Below are positions 52,076 through 59,646 of a stretch of DNA of 59,646 nucleotides, piece by piece. Origin of the DNA: Zoogloeaceae bacterium (lineage in GTDB: Bacteria > Pseudomonadota > Gammaproteobacteria > Burkholderiales > Rhodocyclaceae); the NCBI GenBank assembly GCA_031277315.1, contig JAITMP010000007.1, positions 1-59,646 on the forward strand, in the 5' to 3' direction. The notes under the pieces were generated by a model, which saw only the letters and a program-made list of their open reading frames with translations, was not told the DNA's origin and did not search any database. Within the stretch, counting starts at the first letter, position 1; the number at the start of each line of letters is the position of its first letter. A program made the translations under genes and the position numbers.

Positions 52076-52942
52076 TTACTCGATGTTCTGCACCTGCTCG
52101 CGCATCTGCTCGATCAGGAGTTTCATGTCGACGGCGAGGCCGGTGATTTCGGCGGAGACGGATTTCGAGGCCAGGGTGTTGGCTTCGCGATTGAGTTCCT
52201 GCATGAGGAAATCGAGCCGCTTGCCGATGGCGCCGCCCTTGCCGAGGACGCGCGCGACTTCGTCGAGGTGCGTGACGAGGCGGTTGAGTTCTTCGGCGAC
52301 ATCAATGCGGGCGGCGAAGAGGCCGATCTCCTGACAGATGCGTTCTTCCGTCAGGCTGGCCGCCGCTTCGCGCAGGCGGACGGCGAGACGTTCCCGGTAA
52401 TCGGCAAGCGCCTGCGGCAGCAGGGGCGTGGTCTGGGCGACCAGCGCGCGCATGCGGTCGACGCGCTCGCGGACCATCGCCGCCAGCTTTTCGCCTTCAC
52501 GGGCGCGGGTGGCGAGCAGTTCGTCAAGGGCGCCTTGCGCCAGCGCGGCGCATTCCGCCTGAAGGGCGTCGAGGGCAAGCGAGTCGTCGCCCAGCATGCC
52601 TGGCCAGCGCAATACTTCAGCCACCGACAAGGGCGTCGCCTCGGGCAGGCCGTCGCGCACGCCGGCTTGCAGTTCGGCCAACTGCCGCAGGAGCGCCCGG
52701 TTGAGGCTGGCTTCGCGCGGCGCCGTCGTCGCGGGCAGCAGGTTGAGGCGGCAATCGACCTTGCCGCGATTGAGGCGTCCGGCGATCAGTTCGCGCAACG
52801 TCGGCTCGGCCGCGCGCACTTCTTCGGCGATGCGGAAGTTGATGTCGAGATAGCGCGAATTGACCGTGCGCAGTTCGAGGTGAAGCATGCCGCGGCCGAT
52901 GTCGCGCATCTTGGTGGCATATCCGGTCATGCTGTGAATCAT
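52076..52942 (-). CDS. yicC: YicC-family endoribonuclease
   Basis: This 288-residue protein has the MIHSMTGYA start and the C-terminal KRLDFLMQELNREANTL segment of YicC. The family acts on RNA. In related genomes it directly precedes gmk; here the 22 kb block lies between them. Confidence 0.95.
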   Translation of the reverse strand: MIHSMTGYATKMRDIGRGMLHLELRTVNSRYLDINFRIAEEVRAAEPTLRELIAGRLNRGKVDCRLNLLPATTAPREASLNRALLRQLAELQAGVRDGLPEATPLSVAEVLRWPGMLGDDSLALDALQAECAALAQGALDELLATRAREGEKLAAMVRERVDRMRALVAQTTPLLPQALADYRERLAVRLREAAASLTEERICQEIGLFAARIDVAEELNRLVTHLDEVARVLGKGGAIGKRLDFLMQELNREANTLASKSVSAEITGLAVDMKLLIEQMREQVQNIE

Positions 52943-53119
52943 GGCGGCGTTCGTTTCCCGCCGCGCTGCCTTTACAGCGCGGCGATAAAAAAAGACAATG
53001 GGAACCTCATATTAACCCAACCCGAACCTGTCCAACCCGAACCGGCGGCGCCCAAACCCGCACCGCCTACCCGCCCCGCCTACGCTATCGCGCTTACGCC
53101 AACGCACACTACGCCACCG

Positions 53120-54070
53120 ATGCCATCCCAAGCCAACGCCGCACTGCCGCCGGGCTACCAGTTGGAGGAGTACCGGATCGAGCGCCAGATTTCCCTCGGC
53201 GGCTTCTCCATCGTGTACCTGGCCACCGACAAGAACGGCGAGCCGGTGGCGATCAAGGAATACCTGCCGAACTCGCTGGCGCTGCGCGCGGAGGGCAATG
53301 TCATGCCGGCCATCGCGGAGGAGAATCTGGCCATCTTCCGCTACGGCATGAAATGCTTTTTCGAGGAAGGCCGGGCGCTGGCGAAGATTGCCCATCCGAA
53401 CGTGGTGCGCGTGCTGAACTTTTTTCGCGCCAACGAAACGGTCTACATGGTGATGCAGTACGAAAGCGGCCAAACCTTGCAGGAATACATCCAGAGAAAC
53501 AAGGGCGAGATCGGCGAACGTTTCATCCGCCTCGTCTTCACGCGACTGCTCAACGGCCTGCGCGAAGTGCACGCCCACAAGCTGCTGCACCTCGACATCA
53601 AGCCCGCCAACATTTGCTTGCGCATGGACGAACAGCCCGTGCTGATCGACTTCGGCGCCGCGCGGCAGACGCTGTCGACCGACGGGCCGCTGCTCAAGCC
53701 GATGCACACGCCCGGCTTCGCCGCGCCCGAGCAATACCAGAACGCGCGGCGCGAACTGCTCGGGCCGTGGACCGACATCTATTCTATTGGCGCCAGCATG
53801 TACGCCTGCATGGCGGCAACAGCGCCGCAGGCCGCCAGCCAGCGCCTCGAACACGATCAACTCGTGCCGGCCGTCAAACGCTGGCTGGGCCAGTATTCCC
53901 GCCAGTTGCTGGAAATCATCGACTGGTGCATGCAACTCAACTATCTGGCCCGCCCGCAGAGTGTGTTCGCCTTGCAGAAAGCCATCGCCGACAAACGGCG
54001 CAGCGTGCCGAAGCAGCAGGGAACCTTGTTCGACAACCTGTACAAACGCGTGCAGTCACTCATCAAATGA
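53120..54070 (+). CDS. Serine/threonine protein kinase
   Basis: This 316-residue kinase has the ATP lysine K46 (VAIKEY), catalytic loop HLDIKPAN with D159 and N164, DFG at 177 and APE in FAAPEQ. HLD replaces the usual HRD. No membrane segment or extracellular domain is seen. The same frame upstream encodes a Pro/Ala-rich stretch but without a usable start codon. It overlaps the phosphatase gene by 4 bp. Positions 52943-53119 before it hold only the divergent promoter region. Confidence 0.9.
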   Translation: MPSQANAALPPGYQLEEYRIERQISLGGFSIVYLATDKNGEPVAIKEYLPNSLALRAEGNVMPAIAEENLAIFRYGMKCFFEEGRALAKIAHPNVVRVLNFFRANETVYMVMQYESGQTLQEYIQRNKGEIGERFIRLVFTRLLNGLREVHAHKLLHLDIKPANICLRMDEQPVLIDFGAARQTLSTDGPLLKPMHTPGFAAPEQYQNARRELLGPWTDIYSIGASMYACMAATAPQAASQRLEHDQLVPAVKRWLGQYSRQLLEIIDWCMQLNYLARPQSVFALQKAIADKRRSVPKQQGTLFDNLYKRVQSLIK

Positions 54071-54987
54071 AATTCACCATCTATCAGGAAAGCCGGCCCG
54101 GCCGACGCCCGCTCAACGAGGATCGCGTCGCCTATTCCTATTCGCGTGACGCGCTGCTGATGGTCGTCGCCGACGGCATGGGCGGCCACCTGCGCGGCGA
54201 AGTGGCGGCGCAGATCGCCGTGCAATTCATCACCGAAGCCTTTCAGCGCGAAGCGAAGCCCGGTTTGAGGGATCCCTTCCGGTTTCTGTCCGGCGTAATC
54301 GCCGATGCGCATCGCGCCATTCTCGGTTATGCCGTCGACCACGCGCTGTCGGAAACGCCCTGCACCACCTGCGTCGCCTGCATCGTGCAGGACGCCACCG
54401 CCTACTGGGCGCACGCCGGCGATTCGCGCCTGTATCTTCTGCGCCGCGGACGCATTCGCGCCCAGACGCGCGATCACTCGCGGGTGGCGCGCATGGTCGA
54501 AGACGGCCTCATCACGGCGGAGGACGCCCGCTGGCATATCGCGCGCAACCGCATCTTCAGTTGCCTTGGCGGCGCCGGCACGCCGCAGATCGACCTCTCC
54601 GAGAAGACGCCGCTGCTCGCCGGCGATACCATTGTCCTCTGCTCCGACGGCCTCTGGGGCCCGCTCGACGACGCCATGATCGCCCGCGCCATGAGCAGCG
54701 GCAACGTCATGCAGGCGGTGCCGGCGCTGATGAATCAGGCCGATGTGCGTGGCGGCGAGAACGCCGACAACCTGTCGCTGATCGCCATCCGCTGGGAGAG
54801 CAGCCACACCGAGGACGCCTCCGGCGGCGTGTCGACCGAGATCATGCCGCTCGACCACTTCACGACGCAGATAGAAGGCTTCTCCAGAGTGCAGGAAAGC
54901 GCGCAACAGGAACTGAATCTCTCCGACGACGACATCGAGCGCGCCATTCAGGAAATCAACTCCGCGATACGGAAGTACTCGAAATGA
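54067..54987 (+). CDS. PP2C-type protein phosphatase
   Basis: This 306-residue protein has the PP2C motifs [15 protein letters not shown] (D36), [11 protein letters not shown] and [11 protein letters not shown]-terminal tail of about 60 residues extends past the domain. It is the likely partner of the kinase and overlaps rph by 4 bp. Confidence 0.92.
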   Translation: MKFTIYQESRPGRRPLNEDRVAYSYSRDALLMVVADGMGGHLRGEVAAQIAVQFITEAFQREAKPGLRDPFRFLSGVIADAHRAILGYAVDHALSETPCTTCVACIVQDATAYWAHAGDSRLYLLRRGRIRAQTRDHSRVARMVEDGLITAEDARWHIARNRIFSCLGGAGTPQIDLSEKTPLLAGDTIVLCSDGLWGPLDDAMIARAMSSGNVMQAVPALMNQADVRGGENADNLSLIAIRWESSHTEDASGGVSTEIMPLDHFTTQIEGFSRVQESAQQELNLSDDDIERAIQEINSAIRKYSK

Positions 54988-55715
54988 CGGCCAGCGACAG
55001 ACCCGGCGGCCGCCGCGCCGATGAACTGCGACCGGTCGCGCTCACGCGCCGCTTCACTCGCCACGCGGAAGGCTCGGTGCTGGTCGCATTCGGCGATACC
55101 CGGGTGCTGTGCACCGCCAGCGTCGAGCCGGGCGTGCCCGGTTTCCTCAGGGGCGCGGGCCGGGGCTGGCTCACCGCCGAGTACGGCATGCTGCCGCGCT
55201 CGACCCACACGCGCACCGCGCGCGAAGCGGCGAAAGGCAAGCAAAGCGGGCGCACGCTGGAAATCCAGCGCCTGATCGGCCGCGCGCTGCGCGCCGTCAC
55301 CGACCTCGCGGCGCTCGGCGAGCGCACCGTGCAGATCGACTGCGATGTGCTGCAAGCCGACGGCGGCACGCGCACCGCCGCCATCACCGGCGCTTGCGTC
55401 GCCGTCCACGACGCCTTCTCGCACCTCCTCGCCACGGGCGCCGTCACGCGCCACCCGCTGCGTGAACTGGTTGCCGCCGTCTCCGTCGGCATCTATCGCG
55501 GCCAGCCGGCGCTCGATCTCGATTACGCCGAGGATTCCGCCTGCGATACCGACATGAACGTGGTGATGACGGCCTCCGGCGGCCTCATCGAACTGCAAGG
55601 CACGGCGGAAGGCGCGCCCTTCTCGCGCGCCGAACTGGACCGCCTGCTCGATCTGGCCGGGGGCGGCATCGCGCAACTGGTGGCGGCGCAGCGCACCGCC
55701 TTGCAACAAGCATGA
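54984..55715 (+). CDS. rph: Ribonuclease PH
   Basis: This 243-residue exonuclease trims tRNA 3' ends. It has [28 protein letters not shown]-type start features, the phosphate-binding [12 protein letters not shown] and [12 protein letters not shown]. Length is normal. Start overlaps the phosphatase stop (ATGA). Confidence 0.96.
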   Translation: MTASDRPGGRRADELRPVALTRRFTRHAEGSVLVAFGDTRVLCTASVEPGVPGFLRGAGRGWLTAEYGMLPRSTHTRTAREAAKGKQSGRTLEIQRLIGRALRAVTDLAALGERTVQIDCDVLQADGGTRTAAITGACVAVHDAFSHLLATGAVTRHPLRELVAAVSVGIYRGQPALDLDYAEDSACDTDMNVVMTASGGLIELQGTAEGAPFSRAELDRLLDLAGGGIAQLVAAQRTALQQA

Positions 55716-55778
55716 ATCACGGCGGGCGCGGCGCGGCGCGCGCGCCTCGTTATCTGCGTCCTCTGCGCCCTCTTCACC

Positions 55779-56384
55779 ATGTTCGATAAACTCGTCCTCG
55801 CCTCCAACAATCCGGGCAAGCTGCGCGAATTCGCCGCGCTGTTCGCGCCCTTCCATATCGAGGTGCTGCCGCAGTCGGCTTTCGCCATTGCCGAAGCCGA
55901 GGAGCCGCATGGCACCTTCATCGAAAACGCGCTCGCCAAGGCGCGGCACGCGGCGCGACACGCCGGCCTGCCGGCGCTGGCCGACGACTCCGGCCTGTGC
56001 GTGCCGGCGCTGGACGGCGCGCCCGGCGTGCACTCCGCCTACTACGCCGGCAAGGACGGCGACCGCGACACGCGCGATGCCCGCAACAATGCCCGGCTGC
56101 TGGCCGAACTCGCCCGGCATGCCGACCGCCGCGCCCATTACGTCTGCGTGCTGGCGCTGCTGCGCCATGCGGAAGATCCGCAGCCAGTCATCACGGAAGG
56201 CGAATGGCATGGCGAGATCCTGACGGCGCCGCGCGGCGGCGGCGGCTTCGGCTACGATCCGCTGTTCCTCGTCACGACAAGCGGCTGTTCTTCGGCGGAA
56301 CTGACGGCGGAACAAAAAAACACTCTCAGCCACCGGGCGCAGGCGTTCGCCAGACTCGCCGAGCGCCTGCGCGCCGGCGTTTGA
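55779..56384 (+). CDS. rdgB: dITP/XTP pyrophosphatase (RdgB/HAM1)
   Basis: This 201-residue protein has the LASNNPGKLREF start and ADDSGLCVPALDGAPGVHSA of HAM1 enzymes, which remove non-canonical purine nucleotides. It lies between rph and hemW, a standard order. Confidence 0.96.
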   Translation: MFDKLVLASNNPGKLREFAALFAPFHIEVLPQSAFAIAEAEEPHGTFIENALAKARHAARHAGLPALADDSGLCVPALDGAPGVHSAYYAGKDGDRDTRDARNNARLLAELARHADRRAHYVCVLALLRHAEDPQPVITEGEWHGEILTAPRGGGGFGYDPLFLVTTSGCSSAELTAEQKNTLSHRAQAFARLAERLRAGV

Positions 56385-56406
56385 CGGCGCTTCCACGCAG
56401 ACTGCC

Positions 56407-57633
56407 ATGACGCATCGCGTCATCCCGGTCATTGCAGAAAACGGAAACGGCGCAACACGCCGGTTGTCCTCTCTGCCGCCTCTGTCACCGCTGCCACCTC
56501 TGCCGCCTCTGTCGCTCTATGTGCACTTTCCCTGGTGCGTCAGGAAATGCCCTTACTGCGACTTCAACTCGCACGAGGTGCGCGAGCGCATTCCCGAAGC
56601 GCGTTATCTCGCCGCGCTGATCGCCGATCTGGAGCAATCGCTGCCGCTCGTCTGGGGCCGTCCGGTGACGAGCGTTTTCTTCGGCGGCGGCACGCCGAGC
56701 CTGCTGACGCCGGAAGCGGTCGACGCCCTGCTCGGCGCCGCGCGGGCGCGGCTGCCTTTGCTGCCGGACGCCGAAATCACACTGGAGGCAAATCCCGGCG
56801 CCACCGAAGCGGACCGCTTCGCCGGCTACCGCGCCGCCGGCGTCAACCGCCTTTCCGTCGGCGTGCAAAGTTTCAACCCGCGCCATCTTGCCGCGCTTGG
56901 CCGCATTCATGACGCGAATGAAGCGCGCCGCGCCGTCGCGCTGGCGCTGCAACACTTCGACAACGTCAACCTCGATCTGATGTACGCCCTGCCGGCGCAG
57001 ACACTGGCGGAAGCACAGGCGGACATCAGCGAGGCGGCGGACTGCGGCGCGCCGCATCTTTCCGTCTATCACCTGACGCTGGAGCCGAATACCGCTTTTC
57101 ATCGCGCGCCGCCGCCGCTGCCCGACGCCGATCTGGCGGCGCGCATGCAGGACGCCGTGGAAGAAACGCTCGCCGCGCGCGGCTACGTTCATTACGAAAC
57201 CTCCGCCTTCGCCCGCGCCGGCCACGCATGCCGCCACAATCTCAACTACTGGCTGTTCGGCGACTACCTCGGCATCGGCGCCGGCGCGCACGGCAAGATT
57301 TCATCGCCGGCCCACATAACACGGCAGATGAAGCACAAGCATCCGCAGACTTATATGGAACACGCCGAGCGCGGCGCGGCGGCGCAGACGCAACACACTG
57401 TCGGCGTTGACGATCTGCCCTTCGAGTTCATGATGAATGCCTTGCGTTTGACCGACGGCTTTCCGGCGCATCTGTTCACCGAACGGACAGGGCGCGCGCT
57501 GGAAACGATCCGCCCCCAACTCGACGAAGCGGTGTCACGCGGGCTGCTGGAAATGACGGCAACGCGCATCGCCCCGAGCGGACGCGGCCAGCGTTTCCTC
57601 AACGATCTGCTGCAAATTTTTTTGCCGGACTAA
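56407..57633 (+). CDS. hemW: HemW, radical SAM haem chaperone
   Basis: This 408-residue protein has the radical SAM cluster CVRKCPYCDF and the GGGTPSLL region of HemW/HemN-like proteins. HemW is a haem chaperone for respiratory enzymes. The N-terminus before LYVHFPWC carries a Pro/Leu-rich repeat (PPLSPLPPLPPLS) that may be an extension or a late-start artefact. Confidence 0.93.
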   Translation: MTHRVIPVIAENGNGATRRLSSLPPLSPLPPLPPLSLYVHFPWCVRKCPYCDFNSHEVRERIPEARYLAALIADLEQSLPLVWGRPVTSVFFGGGTPSLLTPEAVDALLGAARARLPLLPDAEITLEANPGATEADRFAGYRAAGVNRLSVGVQSFNPRHLAALGRIHDANEARRAVALALQHFDNVNLDLMYALPAQTLAEAQADISEAADCGAPHLSVYHLTLEPNTAFHRAPPPLPDADLAARMQDAVEETLAARGYVHYETSAFARAGHACRHNLNYWLFGDYLGIGAGAHGKISSPAHITRQMKHKHPQTYMEHAERGAAAQTQHTVGVDDLPFEFMMNALRLTDGFPAHLFTERTGRALETIRPQLDEAVSRGLLEMTATRIAPSGRGQRFLNDLLQIFLPD

Positions 57634-57651
57634 GCCGTCTGGTCAGACGGC
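57634..57651 (+). terminator. Weak hairpin after hemW
   Basis: GCCGTCTG and CAGACGGC form an 8-bp stem separated by GT directly after the hemW stop. The following TTCC is a poor T-run, so termination may be weak. Confidence 0.35.
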
Positions 57652-57672
57652 GTTCCATCGAGCCGGCTGGCC

Positions 57673-57790
57673 GGAACCTGTCTCAAAATAACCAATATAA
57701 ATTTTTCCGATGAAAATTCAAATCGTCATTCCCGCGCAAGCGGGAATGACGGCACAAAACTCATGCATCTACGATTTTCAGACAGGTTCC
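57673..57790. mobile_element. MITE-like element with terminal inverted repeats
   Basis: Left end GGAACCTGTCTCAAAAT (57673-57689) and right end ATTTTCAGACAGGTTCC (57774-57790) are inverted repeats with one mismatch. Inside, CGTCATTCCCGC (57724-57735) and its complement (57740-57751) form a 12-bp stem with loop GCAA. The interior is AT-richer than its surroundings and has no ORF. No target-site duplication is seen. The core resembles the ATTCCC-GGGAAT repeats known from other betaproteobacteria. Confidence 0.75.
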
Positions 57791-57810
57791 AAACGGCGCG
57801 GCGGTATTTG

Positions 57811-58488
57811 TTATTTCTTTTTCCTGAACACGATGTCCCAAACGCCGTGCCCGAGTTTCAGGCCGCGCGTCTCGAATTTGGTTTGTGGCCGGTAATCGGG
57901 GCGGGGCACACAGCCGCCCGCCGCGCCGTCCAGCCGCGACTCGGCGCGCAGCACCGTTATCATTTGTTCAGCATATTCCTGCCAGTCGGTCGCCAGATGC
58001 AGGTAGCCGCCCGGCTTGAGCCGGTCCGTCAGCAGGGCGACGAAATCCGGCTGCACGAGGCGGCGCTTGTGATGGCGCTTCTTCGGCCAGGGATCGGGGA
58101 AAAAAATATACGCGCCGTCGAGCGACGCGGGCGCGATCATGACGCGCAGCACCTCCACCGCGTCGTGCTGGATCAGGCGCAGATTGCTCAACCCGCGCGC
58201 CGCGATCTGTTTGAGCAGGCTGCCGACGCCCGGCGTGTGCACTTCGATGCCGAGAAAATCCGTCTCCGGTCGCGCCGCCGCGATTGCCGCCGTCGTCTCT
58301 CCCATGCCGAAACCGATTTCGAGAATCTTCGGCGCGGCGCGGCCAAACACGGCATCGAGATCGAGTGCGCGATCCGCGAAAGCGATGCCGTAACGCGGCA
58401 GTTCTTCCCGATGCGCCCGGGCCTGGGCATCGGACACCCGCCCTTGCCTGAGCACGTAACTGCGGATCGGTCGCCGGATATCGGTCAT
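57811..58488 (-). CDS. trmB: tRNA (guanine-N7-)-methyltransferase
   Basis: This 225-residue SAM enzyme methylates G46 of tRNA. It has [10 protein letters not shown] (SAM site) and [16 protein letters not shown], the TrmB signature. It is downstream of thiG on the same strand. Confidence 0.96.
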   Translation of the reverse strand: MTDIRRPIRSYVLRQGRVSDAQARAHREELPRYGIAFADRALDLDAVFGRAAPKILEIGFGMGETTAAIAAARPETDFLGIEVHTPGVGSLLKQIAARGLSNLRLIQHDAVEVLRVMIAPASLDGAYIFFPDPWPKKRHHKRRLVQPDFVALLTDRLKPGGYLHLATDWQEYAEQMITVLRAESRLDGAAGGCVPRPDYRPQTKFETRGLKLGHGVWDIVFRKKK

Positions 58489-58533
58489 GGGCGGCAGCGC
58501 GCCAGAAAAATGTTTCGACGCGGCTGACTTGCG

Positions 58534-59325
58534 TCAGGCCGCGCCGATCATCCCGCTCGTCGGGGAACTCGGCGTGGCGGAATAGAGCTTGCGCGGCATG
58601 CGCCCGGCCAGATACGCCTCGCGCCCCGCCTCCACCGCTTTTTTCATGGCGGACGCCATCAGCGCCGGCTGCTGTGCCCCGGCGATGGCAGTATTCATCA
58701 ACACGCCGTCGCAGCCCAGTTCCATGGCGATGGCGGCGTCGGACGCCGTGCCGACGCCGGCGTCGACCAGCACCGGCACCTTGGCGTTGTCGATAATCAG
58801 GCGCAGATTCCACGGATTGAGAATGCCCATGCCGGAGCCGATGAGCGACGCCAGCGGCATCACCGCCACGCAGCCGATCTCCTCCAGCCGCTTCGCCTGA
58901 ATCGGATCGTCGGCGCAATACACCATCACCCGGAAGCCGTCTTTCACCAGCGTCTCGGCGGCCTTCAATGTCTGCGGCATATCGGGAAACAGCGTCTGCG
59001 CGTCACCCAGCACCTCCAGCTTGACGAGATCGTGGCCGTCGAGCAGTTCCCGCGCCAGACGCAGCGTGCGCACGGCATCTTCCGCCGTATAGCAGCCGGC
59101 GGTGTTCGGCAACAGGGTGTATTTCGACGGCGGCAGAAAATCGAGCAGGCTCGGCTGGCCCGGCTCCTGACCGATGTTGGTGCGGCGGATCGCCACCGTG
59201 ACGATCTCCGCGCCCGACGCCTCGACGGCGGCGCGCGTTTCCGCGAAATCACGATATTTTCCGGTGCCGACAAGCAGGCGCGAGGCATACGCCTTGCCGG
59301 CGATGATGAGAGGGTCGTTGTTCAT
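58534..59325 (-). CDS. thiG: Thiazole synthase
   Basis: This 263-residue enzyme makes the thiazole phosphate part of thiamine. It has the catalytic Lys region VKLEVLGD and [15 protein letters not shown]. It follows thiS by 27 bp on the minus strand. Confidence 0.96.
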   Translation of the reverse strand: MNNDPLIIAGKAYASRLLVGTGKYRDFAETRAAVEASGAEIVTVAIRRTNIGQEPGQPSLLDFLPPSKYTLLPNTAGCYTAEDAVRTLRLARELLDGHDLVKLEVLGDAQTLFPDMPQTLKAAETLVKDGFRVMVYCADDPIQAKRLEEIGCVAVMPLASLIGSGMGILNPWNLRLIIDNAKVPVLVDAGVGTASDAAIAMELGCDGVLMNTAIAGAQQPALMASAMKKAVEAGREAYLAGRMPRKLYSATPSSPTSGMIGAA

Positions 59326-59352
59326 TTTTCCCGCCGCTGTTTCCGTTATTTT

Positions 59353-59553
59353 TCACCCGCCGCCGACGGCGACGACGATCTCGATGCGGTCGCCCTCGGC
59401 GAGCCGCGTCATGACGTGGCCGCTTTTCGGCACAATCTCACCGTTGCGCTCGACCGCCAGACGCTTGCCCGCCAAGCCCATCCCACCGAGCAATTCCGCC
59501 ACCGAAAGCCCCGCCGCAACCTCGCGCGCCTCGCCATTGACATGGATTTCCAT
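59353..59553 (-). CDS. thiS: Sulfur carrier protein ThiS
   Basis: This 66-residue ubiquitin-like protein ends in VAVGGG, the C-terminal Gly-Gly that is thiocarboxylated. It supplies sulfur to ThiG. The start is only 32 bp from the divergent tRNA, leaving no room for a TPP riboswitch on its 5' side. Confidence 0.94.
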   Translation of the reverse strand: MEIHVNGEAREVAAGLSVAELLGGMGLAGKRLAVERNGEIVPKSGHVMTRLAEGDRIEIVVAVGGG

Positions 59554-59576
59554 GCCGGAATTCTAACAGGTAGAAT
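59547..59576 (+). promoter_or_regulatory. Probable promoter of tRNA-Gly
   Basis: TAGAAT (59571-59576) is a good -10, with TTTCCA (59547-59552) 18 bp upstream as a weak -35. It would start transcription just before the tRNA and overlaps the start of thiS on the other strand. Confidence 0.5.
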
Positions 59577-59585
59577 GCGCTCTCC

Positions 59586-59646
59586 GCGGGTGTAGTTCAA
59601 TGGCAGAACGGCAGCTTCCCAAGCTGCATACGAGGGTTCGATTCCC
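59586..59646 (+). tRNA. tRNA-Gly (anticodon CCC), 3' end cut by window edge
   Basis: The sequence GCGGGTGTAGTTCAATGGCA begins a tRNA with a D arm, an anticodon stem GCAGC/GCTGC enclosing TTCCCAA (anticodon CCC) and a T loop GGTTCGATTCC. The acceptor 3' strand lies beyond the window. Confidence 0.93.

Noticed and set aside
52990-53119. Pro/Ala-rich N-terminal extension of the kinase
   Set aside because: The frame is open but has no ATG, GTG or TTG codon before 53120, so it is treated as non-coding.
59554-59585. TPP riboswitch upstream of thiS
   Set aside because: Only 32 bp separate thiS from the divergent tRNA, too short for the element.
1-59646. CRISPR array, prophage, complete insertion sequence or rRNA operon
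   Set aside because: No regularly spaced repeats, phage genes, transposase or rRNA sequence were seen on reading through the window.

Overview
The window looks like a high-GC betaproteobacterial chromosome, most likely of the Rhodocyclales type. This rests on a clade II (Sec-exported) nosZ cluster beside a periplasmic nitrate reductase cluster, a DUF3460 gene, and the housekeeping neighbourhoods yicC / gmk-rpoZ-spoT, kinase-phosphatase-rph-rdgB-hemW and thiS-thiG-trmB. The genus assignment is an inference; no rRNA or marker search was possible.

Layout. (1) 0.1-4.3 kb, minus strand: a five-gene operon with a thermostable-hemolysin-family protein, an AMP-dependent ligase, a haem-oxygenase-like (TenA/UndA-type) protein, a short-chain dehydrogenase and a secreted TPR protein, preceded by a PmrA/QseB-like box. 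(2) 4.4-5.9 kb: copper delivery genes (PCuAC, SCO1 and an anchored periplasmic protein), divergent from (3) 6.1-16.6 kb, the nitrous oxide reductase cluster nosZ - two c-type cytochromes - nosB - nosD - nosG - nosH - nosF - nosL - nosY - tlpA-like. (4) 16.7-18.3 kb: a small accessory strip of unrecognised or generic genes. (5) 18.4-23.6 kb, minus strand: napDAGHB with an FNR/DNR-type box upstream. (6) 23.8-27.0 kb: a RES-Xre toxin-antitoxin pair, a pseudouridine synthase, a DnaQ-like exonuclease, an unknown membrane protein with an internal duplication, and DUF3460. (7) 27.0-30.1 kb: spoT, rpoZ, gmk.

(8) 30.2-52.0 kb: a 22 kb accessory block lying between gmk and yicC, genes that are usually neighbours in betaproteobacteria. 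Its core is a minus-strand operon encoding a tryptophan-tryptophylquinone (TTQ) aralkylamine dehydrogenase (aauB-E-D-A), a cytochrome c, a DUF1329 protein, a DUF1302 outer-membrane protein, an RND/MMPL transporter, a YCF48-like protein, an aldehyde dehydrogenase, a small cytochrome c and two MauG-like dihaem proteins. A divergent EutR-like AraC-family regulator follows, then a second module (HAD hydrolase, UPF0261/Tm-1-like protein, class III transaminase, divergent aldehyde dehydrogenase and amino-acid permease). The two divergent promoter regions share an identical 18-nt element, each 101 bp from the leftward start codon, so the whole block is probably one regulon for amine catabolism.

(9) 52.1-59.6 kb: yicC, a serine/threonine kinase and PP2C phosphatase pair, rph, rdgB, hemW, a MITE-like element, trmB, thiG, thiS, and a tRNA-Gly(CCC) cut by the right edge.

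Taken together, the left half is a nitrate/nitrous-oxide respiration island with its copper-loading genes. The right half is an amine-oxidation island that would feed electrons to periplasmic cytochromes and pass aldehydes to dehydrogenases. The strongest candidate for an undescribed system is the aralkylamine dehydrogenase operon fused to a DUF1302-DUF1329-RND-YCF48 envelope module. The thermostable-hemolysin/diiron-oxidase-like operon is second.
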